From: Thozetella sp. PMI_491
Lineage: Eukaryota > Ascomycota > Sordariomycetes > Chaetosphaeriales > Chaetosphaeriaceae
Length of the DNA: 64,000 nt
Direction of reading: 5' to 3'
Assembly: GCA_021432635.1 (NCBI GenBank)
Contig: MU270065.1
Coordinates: 186,001-250,000, forward strand
Below, piece after piece: positions 1 through 10,937 of this stretch. The first letter of the stretch is position 1, and each line of letters begins with the position of its first letter. Made by a program: the position numbers and the translations under genes. Under the pieces are notes generated by a model. It was not told the DNA's origin, did no database searches, and worked only from the letters and a program-made list of their open reading frames with translations.

Positions 1-698
1 GGCACCAGGTCGTACGCCTCCGACGCCCATGGCCACCACGACCATCACCACCACGCCCACAACGTGCAGGAGAGCTTTGGCGTACGTGTACCCGCCCAAT
101 CAATCGCCCGGGGGCGCCTCCGCGGCCCTGGCGTGCCCTCGGACCGAGAACTGACCAATTGGCCCTCCTTGTAGCCCGGTTTTTACCTCACCCTCGGCGC
201 GATCCCACTGTCGATGCTCGTCTACTCCATCTCGCAGCCGTCGGCTGACGGCGAGGCCAAGGGCTTCACGCGGCTGCTGACCCGCTGGGGGGACAACAAC
301 GCTGAGTGGGAGCGGATAAACTCGCTGCACACGGCGGCCATCGAGCAGGCCGCTCACGACAAGCACCTGCTATACTACACGCAGGGCGTCAGGCACGTTG
401 ACCTCAAGTATCCCGAGTACGTCCCCCATCCCGCAATGCCACGGCGGTTTTGGAACCAAACCGCCCGTCTTGGGCTCCCCGGAGCTCTGCGAACCGTCGT
501 GGCATTTTCATGCGCCCGATCGAGCCGCACGGCCTGCTAACTGCCGCCTGGAGGGTCTTCCAAACCGGGTCACCAATCAACGTCCCCGCAGGTCACTACG
601 CCAACCTCGACAAGGTCGTCGCCCACTACCAGCAACTACATCTGGCCGAGGAGGAGCAGAAGGCAAAAAAGCTTGCGGCGGCGAAGAAGGAGGAGTAG
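1..698 (+). CDS. nuo17.8: NADH:ubiquinone oxidoreductase 17.8 kDa subunit, 5' truncated
   Basis: Accessory subunit of mitochondrial complex I. The 5' end lies outside the window. Visible exons are <1-81, 175-416 and 554-698, separated by introns 82-174 (GTACGT...TAG) and 417-553 (GTACGT donor, GCTAAC branch, GAG acceptor); the frame stays open across both joins. The visible protein starts in a His-rich stretch (HGHHDHHHHAH), passes a short hydrophobic segment (FYLTLGAIPLSMLVY) and continues into the family-typical pieces EWERINSLHT, LKYPEVFQTGSP and NVPAGHYANLDKVVAHY, ending in a charged Lys/Glu tail. These pieces match the fungal 17.8 kDa subunit as I recall it. The mitochondrial presequence is not visible. 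Identification is from motif memory, not from a search. Confidence 0.85.
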
Positions 699-1065
699 TT
701 TTGCATGCGGGGCGGACCTGTATCATACGGCTCGACGTTGCACCTTGACATAGACATCGAACCAATCAACGATCATCAATACTTTTTTTTCTAGGCTCCA
801 GAGGGCTGACCTTCCCATCTCGTCCTACGTTTTCTCCTCCCCCCTGCACCTGCCACCGCTGTTGCTTTCCGCAACATGCTTCTTGGTTTATAACCCGAGA
901 GCAGGGGCTAAGTGATATGATCGTGGCCAAGCTGTGGTCCGTGGGCACAACAGCATCGTCTGAAACATCCCCGACCAAACGAGATAGCATATAAGGGCAC
1001 GGGAGGCCTCCTATCGCTCCCCGAACTAGAGAATACCAATCTCTCCAGCACCGTCAGGCTCGGGC
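699..1065. other. Intergenic, complex I subunit to SET gene
   Basis: A tandem intergenic stretch with a T-run at about 783-791. It would hold the 3' UTR of the complex I subunit gene and the promoter of the SET gene. I see no additional coding sequence. Confidence 0.6.
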
Positions 1066-2056
1066 ATGGCGCGCGGGGGATCCTCCAGCACCGAACAGAC
1101 GCATCGCGGGTCGATCTCGACCACAACCTCCACCGCCACCTCTGCATCCTCCTCAGGCTCCCACCAGGGTGCACGCTTCGATGCATCGAAGCAGGGAACC
1201 GTGGGCACAGCGCCGGCTCCAGACCCCAGCGCGCAGAGAGACTAACGGGCTCTAGATACCGGCTTCTTCCCTCCATGCACCCCCCAGGGACGAGCCCGCC
1301 GTCCTGGTCGGGTTCGTCGACTCGACCATCGGCCTCGGACTCTTCGCCGCTCGCCACATCGCCAAGGGCGAGTTTATCTTCCACGAGAGGCCCTTCGTGA
1401 CGGCCGTCTTCAACGAGATGAACTCGGACAACCGCGACGACATGAGGACCCAGGAAGCGGCGGTGAAGCAAGCGCAGGCCGGCCCACCCCGTCTGGCCAT
1501 GGACCTCGCCTTTCCGCACCTGGCGGCCGTCACCGGCCACTTTCCGTACGGCTATGACTCAGACGTCATCCCGATCGCAGAGCTAGGCATAAATCTCGTG
1601 CACGGGAGGCTCGAGTCTGAGCTCATGGGGAGCCCGGACGAGCTCCGCAGCTACGTTCACGGCCTGCAAGTCGCTGACAGCCCGTCCAAGACGCAGCGAC
1701 GCACCGCCTGCAGGGAGTTCTTCAAGCATTATGCCTTCCAGAGCCGGGCGTCCAAGTCCTCGGCCGCCGCGCCCTCGAGCCTGACGCCGAGTAAAGCTTG
1801 CGTCTATCTGCTGGGCAGCCTAATTAACCACTGCTGCCCGGGCAATCCCGGGCCGAACTGTGAGTTTCAAGTCGGCCCTGGCGGCCTGTCCAAGTTTGTC
1901 GAGAGAGACGCCATTGCCGTCCGGGCTCGGCGCGACATCAAAGCAGGCAAGGAGCTCACCTTCAACTATGGCAAGCAGCGCAAGGGATTCGACTGCCACT
2001 GTAAGACGTGCGAGAGCAAACCGCCGGGGCGTGAGGAGCTATGCATAGTAATGTGA
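1066..2056 (+). CDS. SET-domain protein (putative protein lysine methyltransferase)
   Basis: Modelled as exons 1066-1200 and 1256-2056 with a 55-nt intron (GTGGGC donor, GACTAAC branch, CTCTAG acceptor). This gives 311 residues in one frame. The second exon has no ATG of its own and is closed upstream by a stop, so an upstream exon is required. Residues 1-56 are a Ser/Thr-rich leader. The SET fold then starts with GLGLFAARHIAKGEFIFHER. The cofactor/pseudoknot motif is present at about residues 235-247 as NHCCPGNPGPNC, a variant of the canonical NHSCxPN. ELTFNYG (about 278-284) holds the catalytic Tyr, and a post-SET-like CHCKTC follows. Family knowledge suggests AdoMet-dependent lysine methylation; substrate unknown. 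The first exon is the least certain part because its donor is weak. Confidence 0.75.
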
Positions 2057-2428
2057 GGGGTACATCGAGTGGCTCATGCTGCCCGCAGGTTCTGCACTTC
2101 GGGATTGCCTGTGGTGTGCACGAGAGACGGGAGAAAAAGCGGTGGTGTTAGTGAGCAGAGAGCGGGGTGGGCGTTGCATTTGCACACATGGTTACGGCAG
2201 CGCTGGATACCACGACTACCAATGATTCACGACTGATGCAAGACAGTTTCATAGTAATTGCTAATCCATGGATTCGCTTTTTAATTGCGTTGCCGGACTG
2301 TTGCACTCAATTCTACTATCGACCTTCCCTGAGATAGTTTTGATAGTGCAAGACCAGCGAGAGAACCATGACCCTTTTCGCCATTTCCATGAATGATGAA
2401 TGCAGAACCACCCCGTATCCACAGACCC
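2057..2428. other. Convergent intergenic region
   Basis: This lies between the SET gene on the plus strand and rps15 on the minus strand. It should hold both 3' UTRs. No coding signal or strong repeat is visible. Confidence 0.6.
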
Positions 2429-3293
<865 letters not shown>

Positions 3294-3938
3294 GTTGGGC
3301 GATGGGTGTCTTGTCAAGATTTCGCTATTCGATAGTCGTGGTATCGAAGAGCGAAATTCGTCAATTTGGTCGCGGGTGGTTTGTCGATGCTGAGTCGGCG
3401 GGCACTATGATGGGTTGCACTTGAGGGCTCCACTTGCTCAAAATTCGCTGCTAGGGCTCTGCCCTCTTGAAAACCCTCCCGAAAGCAAATGTCTCTCCCA
3501 ATCGTCTATGCACCAGCCACAGTGGCGTCCACCAGCGCCCCTCTCCGATTACCTAATCCATTCAACCCCGATATCGACCCACGCTTGCCGGTCCCCTGCC
3601 AGATCCAGATATAGTTTGATTCTAGCCTTACAACTCGCCGTCCAGACTTGGAGGCAGGAACACATATGACATCGTGCGTGCTTGTTTCACACCGATATAT
3701 ACGAGAATTTTACAGAAATGAATTCCTTTATCTTTTTTTTTTCTTTTTTCTTTTATCATATCAACTCTGGGCACAGACAATCTACTCATCTGGCTACCTC
3801 TTAGTCTCGAGGGTTTAGCTTGATATACACTTAGGCCATTTTCTGGCTCGATCGCATTCATTGCGGTGCTATCTAGGCGGCTTGATCTACGCTCGCCTTG
3901 CGACATTTGCTACCATTGCATTGTTCAATTTCCACCTG
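3294..3938. other. Intergenic, rps15 promoter and 3' flank of the galactanase
   Basis: 645 bp. The half next to 3294 should be the rps15 promoter and leader. Near 3730-3755 there is a T-rich run (TTTTTTTTTTCTTTTTTC type). No gene is seen. Confidence 0.55.
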
Positions 3939-5078
<1,140 letters not shown>

Positions 5079-5086
5079 TTATATAG
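5079..5086 (-). promoter_or_regulatory. TATA box of the GH53 galactanase
   Basis: TATATAAG reads on the minus strand about 90 nt upstream of the preferred ATG at 4988. That spacing is sensible for a fungal inducible secreted-enzyme promoter. Confidence 0.5.
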
Positions 5087-6297
5087 CAAACCGCGATAGC
5101 GGGGCGTCATCCGTGATTGATGGAAACCGGGTGATGATGGCATGAGGCCTAGTGGGGAAAAGCCATATCCCGCTAATCCTTTTCATCTACGGAAGCTATT
5201 GACAGCGGAGTCTGGCAATAAATTGGTATGGCAGATGAAACCGCAGAGTGGGAGCCTCGAGACGGCGAATTAGCCCCTCCAATCAATATACACCCGACTT
5301 GTTTACCCCACAATCCAAGGAGGGAAAAGGGGGGGTAGTAGAGAGGGGCGACAACGGATGGAAGATCAAGATTCCGTCAGTAGTACAAAGCGGCCTGTAT
5401 AAATCGGCCGAAGTAACCCCCCGCATTCTCTGGTAATCAAGTTTACAGCGATGCCTATACACGTATGTCGAGCAATCGTCCAGGGCGGCTCTAAGTAGCG
5501 TCTGGGCTCTATTTTGCCTGCCGAATTCTGCAGGCCGCTACGGTCCGCCGGTGGTTGGTGCAGAATACATAACGACTGGGCAAGTGAGCGGAATGTGACA
5601 AAGAAACTCGAAAGTGCTCTTGTTCCGAAACGATCAGCATAAACAAACATCCCGGACACTCCTTGCATGAATTGTGAACTGTAGCTAATGCTGGAGACGA
5701 CTCAGCTGTCGCTCCCTGCGCAAGGCGGCCATGATGGCCTTGACCTTCAGCTGCGCAGTGGAAATGTGAACGTTGGCTTTGTTCCATGCCAATTCAGCTC
5801 TCCGCCGCGATGTCGCCTATTCATTGTTGTCTGTGATGGCTCTTAGTTCTCGCAACTAGCTTAGATATTCTCACAGCTTACCTTCACCTTCTCAAAGCCG
5901 ACCTCACCTTGGGACCTAAGAATGACTTGAAACTCAATCTTAAACAGCTGTATTTTCTGTGCGCCGATAGGGATAGAAAGAATCTCGTATCAGGCGGAAC
6001 GAACATCCCTCTTAGACTGGCTAGGCAGAGTAGGCTTCTGGCCACTAACTAGCCGATGACATGCGGTAGACATTAGTGGTACGGAAGGATCGCTATCTCT
6101 GTTCTTTATTGTCAAAAATTATTCTAAATCGTACATATTTTCAGTCCTTTCTCCTGTTAATATGATTTCTTTGGGCAGGAGGTCTCTTGAGTCGGTGCTA
6201 GGAGGAAGAAGCCCTGCTCCAAGGCGATGTTATAAAACAGCCCGGAAACCAATATACAGCGTCAATAAGAACTTTCCAATTGTTGACGGAGTAAGTG

Positions 6298-6317
6298 AAA
6301 AAAAAAAAAAAAAAAAG
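6298..6317 (+). repeat. Poly(A) run, 20 nt
   Basis: Uninterrupted A homopolymer about 200 nt upstream of the GT2 start codon. It may act as a nucleosome-excluding promoter tract, or may be unstable in length. Confidence 0.85.
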
Positions 6318-6512
6318 TATTAATTCACTTTTCGCATGCGCTTCCCATAAACCACCGTGGACTTTCGCATTTCTCTTTCCCTTTCCCTTCCTGTCCCTCC
6401 ATGAGAAATCTTCCTCGTCACTCAACCAACAACAATCTCAACACAGAGACTTTGCACAGCGAACGACGCCTCGATACTCTCTAACTAAACACAACTCTAA
6501 TATCCCGAGAAG

Positions 6513-7913
6513 ATGCCTGCCATCTTCTCGAAAGCCCATACGGCGTTCTTGGTTCGCAAAGTGGCAACTACAGTCGCCCTGTATCTCTCCGTCTTTGTCC
6601 TGCTGGTGACTCTTGCTAGCATCCAGGACCGGCCGACTTTGATCTTCCTTGGCGCATTCTTCTTGCGATATGTTCGGGTCTTCGTGCATTTCTTCTACTT
6701 CTGGGCATACCGGCCGGCACCGGAGCCGGTGCGGCCGGTCTACTCGGAGCGCGATGTCACCGTGATTCTCCCGACCGTCGACCCTCACAAGTATCTGGTT
6801 CGCTGCCTGGACAGCGTCGCAGCTAACAAGCCGTCCAAAATCATTGTCGTCACCGCTGGAAGGAAGCTCAAGAGTGAGGTCAAGGAGGTCGTGTCCAGCT
6901 GGTAGGTTCGCACCAAAAACCTCGCTTCCACAACCGGGGTCATCGTCACCGCCGCATCCCAGCCAAACAAGCGACAGCAGGTCGCTCACGCCATCAAGAA
7001 GGTCAAGACGGAGTTTATTGTGAGCGCCGACGACTCAGTCGTGTGGCCTAGCGCTAAGCTCCTCCGATCTATCTTGAATGCTTTCGAGGAGAGCACCCGG
7101 GTCGGGCTCGTCGGCACCAACAAGCGCGTCCTGCGCGACGTCCACGGCACGCTCTGGGCGCAGTTCTGGAACTTTATCGGCTGCAGCTACCTCGCACGGC
7201 ACAACTTCGAGATCCGAGCCACGAATGCCGCTAATGGAGGCACTTTCGTGGTTTCCGGCCGAACGCTAGGCATCCGAACCAGCGTCGCGCAGGACCCCGA
7301 GTTCCTAGAGGGGTACACCACCGAGACTTTCCTCAGCCAGCCGCTCCTGCCGGACGACGACAACTATATCCACCGTTACATGGTCACCCATCGCTGGGAC
7401 GTCAAGATCCAGTACACCAGCGACGCGCGAGTGGAGACCAGCCTCGGCACGTACCCTCGGTTTCTAAGCCAGTGCCTACGCTGGGCGCGGACGACCTTCC
7501 GGAGCAACCCCATCCTGCTAGCCGACAATATTACCTGGTCCCGCTACCCCTGGACCACCCCTGCCGCACTGGTGACCGGTATGATCAACTTTGCACTGAT
7601 CGTTGACCCGCTCCTCGTCTACCTCCTGCTGCAGACCAAGCTCTACCAGGAGGCTGAGCGGCCCTGGGTCATCTGTCTTGCGCTCGTCATCTGGATCCTC
7701 ATGACCAAGACGATCAAGCTCATCCCGCACTTTCTCCTACACCCGACCGATGTCTTCTTCTTCCCCGGTTACGTTGCGTTCGCGTACTTCCATTCTGTGC
7801 TCAAATTCTACGCCATGCTTACACTCTGGGATGTCAGCTGGTCCGGAAGAAAGCTTGATGAACTCATGGAGGAGGAACGTGGCCTCAACATTGACTCGGA
7901 TGATGAGAAATAA
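6513..7913 (+). pseudogene. GT2 polysaccharide synthase-like gene (Cps1/hyaluronan-synthase-like), interrupted by in-frame TAG
   Basis: One reading frame runs from ATG 6513 to TAA 7911-7913 but is broken by a single TAG at 6903-6905 (codon 131). Both sides are clearly one gene: before it are two hydrophobic segments and the nucleotide-binding start RDVTVILPTVDPHKYLVRCL; after it come PNKRQQVAHAIKKVKTEFIV, SADDSVVWP (about 171-179), GGTFVVSGRT, PDDDNYIHR (about 280), the processive-synthase motif QCLRW (320-324) and several C-terminal membrane segments. The fungal Cps1-type relatives have ADDDVFWP at the metal-binding site; here the third Asp is Ser. If made, the protein would be a plasma-membrane family 2 glycosyltransferase of about 465 residues. 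An intron that skips the stop (GTAGGT at 6902 to AG at 7024) keeps frame but would delete about 40 conserved residues, so I favour a nonsense allele or pseudogene. Sequencing error cannot be excluded. Confidence 0.8.
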
Positions 7914-8191
7914 GCTGTCTGAGGAGAACTGATCTTTGATCTGATTCTCTCGGCAGACTTAATAGACTTAGATAGCACGTGGGCTACTGGTAACATGCCG
8001 AAGGTTCGTGGGCGTGCCTTATCGTACTTGGTACATTATTTCCTATACAAGAAAAGATATATTCGCAAAACATTATGGATTGCCCCCGCTTAAGCGACAG
8101 ATGTGTATTGATGTAGCAATCTAGCGGATCATTGTAGGATCCGCATCTAATACGTGACAAAAATATCCGAACCAGCGTAGTCAACTAGTAT

Positions 8192-9346
8192 CTAGTTGTC
8201 GTCCGCAACCCTCCACACCAGCTTCTCTCCGCTTGGCGCCTGAGAACGGAGCAGCTCCAGCGCCTTCTCGGCCCTCTCCAGGAGCGTCTTGCCCTCGACG
8301 ATAAGCGTCTTGTTCGGCGTGATGACGCCCTGCTCCAGCAGGGTTGGGATGATCTCGGCCTGGAGGTACTCCTTGAAGAACTCATTCTGCAGATAAAAGT
8401 GCGTCCGCGTGCCGAACAGCTGGACACCCTCCTTCCACTGCCCCGGGAACACCTTGGTCACGTCCATCTCATACATGGGGACTTGCTCGGTGCTCGCGTG
8501 CACGTTGATGACGGGCAGCATGATGGCCAGCCTGGTGCCTTTCTCGGCCACCCTGGTCAATGGCCGGAGGGTTCCTTCGAGCGAGCCGATGCAGTCGATG
8601 ATGTATGGGACCCTCGGGCCCCCGGCCGGGTTCGAGCCTGCATAGGCTAGCACCTTCTCGCTGACGTCCGCATCCTTGTAGTCGAAGGCGACCGTCGCGC
8701 CCAGAGCCTTCAACTGCTCATGGTGCTTCCCGCTAGCGACTGCGATCAGATTCTCGTAGCCCCAGTGGCGCAGCACCTGCAGCGAGTAGTTGCCCACGCT
8801 GCTGCCGGCGCCCCAGATTAGGATCGGGGCTTTCCGCAGGGTAGCATCTGGCTTCTGCACCGGCCACGGGAGCGCCAGGCCGAGGTCTTTGTTGATGGTG
8901 TGGAAGGCCGTGACCACGTTCGTGGGCACCGCCACTGCGTCCTGGATAGTCATGTTCGGCGGCAGCCGGCTGACCATGAAGGTCGACGTGGTGAGGTAGG
9001 TCTGGTGACCTTTGGCACGGGCCCAGCGGTGGTCGAACCCGAAGATAGTATCGCCAACTTGAAGCTTGGGGCTGTGGCGGTCCGGGCTGGCGGGGTCCTC
9101 GGGGCCAAGAGCGACGATGGTGCCGCCGAAGGAGCTGCCCATGACGTGCGGGGTTGTGATCAGCAAGCCGCCGTCGGCTTGGTGCAGGTCGAGGGGCGTG
9201 GAGGAGGTCCAGGTGGTATGCAGGAGAACCTCACCGGGCCCGGGGGCCTCGGTCGGGCGGTCCATGATCTCCAGGGGCTTCCGGGGGGCTACGATGACCA
9301 CGGCAGGGTGGGTAGCGGGCACGCCGGCGGGGAGGGAAGCAGCCAT
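8192..9346 (-). CDS. Zinc-independent MDR-superfamily oxidoreductase (quinone/enoyl reductase-like)
   Basis: Single exon of 384 residues from the ATG at 9346; the reading frame extends eight codons further upstream but only from a TTG. N-terminal GroES-like domain with EIMDRPTEAPGPGEVLLHTTW and MGSSFGGTIVALG, then a Rossmann domain with the NAD(P)-binding loop GAGSSVG (about 179-185) and later YIIDCIGS. The Cys-rich structural zinc lobe and the catalytic Cys/His zinc ligands of true alcohol dehydrogenases are missing, which places it with NADPH-dependent enoyl/quinone reductases (the group that also holds LovC-like trans-acting enoyl reductases). No polyketide synthase is nearby, so a stand-alone reductase role is more likely. 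Substrate unknown. Confidence 0.85.
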   Translation of the reverse strand: MAASLPAGVPATHPAVVIVAPRKPLEIMDRPTEAPGPGEVLLHTTWTSSTPLDLHQADGGLLITTPHVMGSSFGGTIVALGPEDPASPDRHSPKLQVGDTIFGFDHRWARAKGHQTYLTTSTFMVSRLPPNMTIQDAVAVPTNVVTAFHTINKDLGLALPWPVQKPDATLRKAPILIWGAGSSVGNYSLQVLRHWGYENLIAVASGKHHEQLKALGATVAFDYKDADVSEKVLAYAGSNPAGGPRVPYIIDCIGSLEGTLRPLTRVAEKGTRLAIMLPVINVHASTEQVPMYEMDVTKVFPGQWKEGVQLFGTRTHFYLQNEFFKEYLQAEIIPTLLEQGVITPNKTLIVEGKTLLERAEKALELLRSQAPSGEKLVWRVADDN

Positions 9347-9385
9347 GATGACGAGTATGAACAAGTGCAATCACTAGCGTTTGGT

Positions 9386-9401
9386 GGGGGGGGGGGGGGG
9401 G
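9386..9401 (-). repeat. Poly(C)/poly(G) run of about 16 nt in the 5' leader of the MDR gene
   Basis: An unbroken G run on the plus strand lies about 40 nt upstream of the MDR start codon, so its transcript leader would carry a poly(C) run. The exact length is easily miscounted or variable. Confidence 0.8.
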
Positions 9402-10239
9402 TGGCGGATTGAACGCAGCGGTAGAGGCGTTTGAGGGTTTTGCCCAGGGCGAGAGGCAGGGGCTGAAGGTTAAAGGGGTAGCGGGGCAAAGTAAACAAAA
9501 GCTTGGGATGCGATTCGTCTCTTTGCTCGAAAGCACACAACCTTGAATGGAATTCGGGCTCTTGCAGTCTGAGGAATGTCGACAAAAATGACCGGCTGGT
9601 CGTGGAAGTTAAATACAAAACGGCGTCTACTGTTGCACACATACTCGAGTCAAATCCCATGGCCATGATTTTTATTCTTTTTTTAATTCTCTATATTCAT
9701 TTGCTTCTGTTCCACGCCACGACAGCTCGATCTTGTTGCGATGCACGAAGCAAAGTGGGGCCCATTTGTAAGCCCTGGCGATTTATAAGGGCCCTGCGGG
9801 AAAAGACGCCCATTCTGTCCAAGTCATTCCCCACGCCATTGCTCGCCCAATCCGCGGCGAGCACTTGGTAGGCGACTGGCTGCGACGGGCCCGCGGGGCC
9901 GTTTCGTGCGACCATCCCGGCCCCACCGCTATGCCCCGACGGAATGGGCGGTAGCACCGAGCACCGCCGTTGAGAGCCGTGGACAGACTGGCTTAGCCCC
10001 GACTGGCACGACAGGCAGAACGACGCAGGGACACGAAAAAGTAAAAGAGAGAGAGGGAGGAAGGAGAGAAAGGAGGGGCTTGTCAGCAGTGTTATCATAT
10101 AGTCACATAAGTAGGCAAGCTAATTCCACCATAATAGCATTCTGGATTTCTCCTTTGTCTCTCTCTAAAACAAGTCTAGGAACTCATACCTCTTCCGCAG
10201 TAGAAGACCTCCCCTTGGAGCGGCGTATGGCCTGAAGTA

Positions 10240-10387
10240 TCGCACCCAAAGCACCCGCAGGTCGCCGACCCAATCCTTGGGCTTTGAGATTTTCGTGGGC
10301 GGCAGCCCCTTGGAAGGGGAGGCACCCCCGAAACTCTCAAAGCCCAAGGGCCGTACCTGTCGGCCCTAGGGTGCTCCGGGAGTGCGA
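10240..10387. repeat. 148-nt foldback element with nested inverted repeats
   Basis: The two halves pair in several collinear blocks. TCGCAC (10240-10245) pairs with GTGCGA (10382-10387). GCACCC (10251-10256) pairs with GGGTGC (10369-10374). GCCGAC (10264-10269) pairs with GTCGGC (10359-10364). The core arm CCTTGGGCTTTGAGA (10275-10289) is a perfect 15-bp match to 10335-10349. Inside, TTTCG and CGAAA continue the stem, ending in CCCTT/AAGGG. The order is kept on both sides, so the whole could fold into one long hairpin. It could be a MITE-like foldback element, a structured RNA or an extended 3' hairpin for the gene ending at 10662. No clear target-site duplication is visible. Confidence 0.7.
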
Positions 10388-10661
10388 CCTATCCGGGTCC
10401 GCCGCCTCCCTTTCATCAACAGTGTAATAAGAAACATTTTGATCTCCCGGAACTCGCCGTCAGGCTCGACTCGAGGTGCGGCGAGACCGGTCTCAATTCC
10501 CTTTCCTTTTCCCTTCCCCTTCCCCATAATAACTGAACCTGAGAACGCCATGCATGCTGAGTTGCGACGCCAGACCTATTAGATGGCCTGGCGAGGGTAT
10601 TGATATCTTCCACCCCAAAATGACCAAGAAGACGAAAAGACATGGAGCAGGTTCGGCGAGA

Positions 10662-10937
10662 CTAGAGTCTTGACGGGGGCATGAGCGGCATGACCGGGTA
10701 GTAGCCGTCCTTGGGCTGCGTGCCGTGCTCTTGGTCGTAGAAGTAGGTGGGCGGGTAGCCAACCTCCTTCAAGGTCTTCTTGAGCCGTTGGCGCAAGGAG
10801 CGCTTAGACTTTTGGCTGGGCTCTGGCTTCTCGTACGAGTAGGTCGTGTACTCGGAGTGGAGGGACATGGTGTCGGCGGATGATGAATGCTCCATGGTGC
10901 TTGTAGTAGGTTTGAAGCTGCCTAGTGTGGAGGGCAT
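10662..10937 (-). CDS. Small basic hypothetical protein
   Basis: 91-residue ORF from the ATG at 10937; the frame is open a further 74 codons upstream but that part is low complexity and looks like leader. The protein is Ser/Thr-rich at the N-terminus (MPSTLGSFKPTTSTMEHSSS), has a basic central segment (KSKRSLRQRLKKTLKEVGYPP) and a Pro/Tyr-rich tail (YFYDQEHGTQPKDGYYPVMP). Small proteins with a central basic RQRLKKxLKxxG-like helix followed by PPTxYxxxxx are common in filamentous ascomycetes, but no function is known to me. An alternative start at MEHSSS would be shorter. No signal peptide or membrane segment. Confidence 0.55.
   Translation of the reverse strand: MPSTLGSFKPTTSTMEHSSSADTMSLHSEYTTYSYEKPEPSQKSKRSLRQRLKKTLKEVGYPPTYFYDQEHGTQPKDGYYPVMPLMPPSRL

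Larger units (their letters stand above)
9347..10661. other. Intergenic, MDR gene promoter and 3' flank of small basic protein
   Basis: About 1.3 kb. It holds the homopolymer above, a poly-T-rich patch near 9670-9690 and the foldback element at 10240-10387. No coding sequence is supported. Confidence 0.6.

Noticed and set aside
6902-7024. Intron that would skip the TAG in the GT2 gene
   Set aside because: Donor GTAGGT is acceptable and frame would be kept, but the removed segment is strongly coding and conserved in the family, and the branch signal (CTCAC) is weak.
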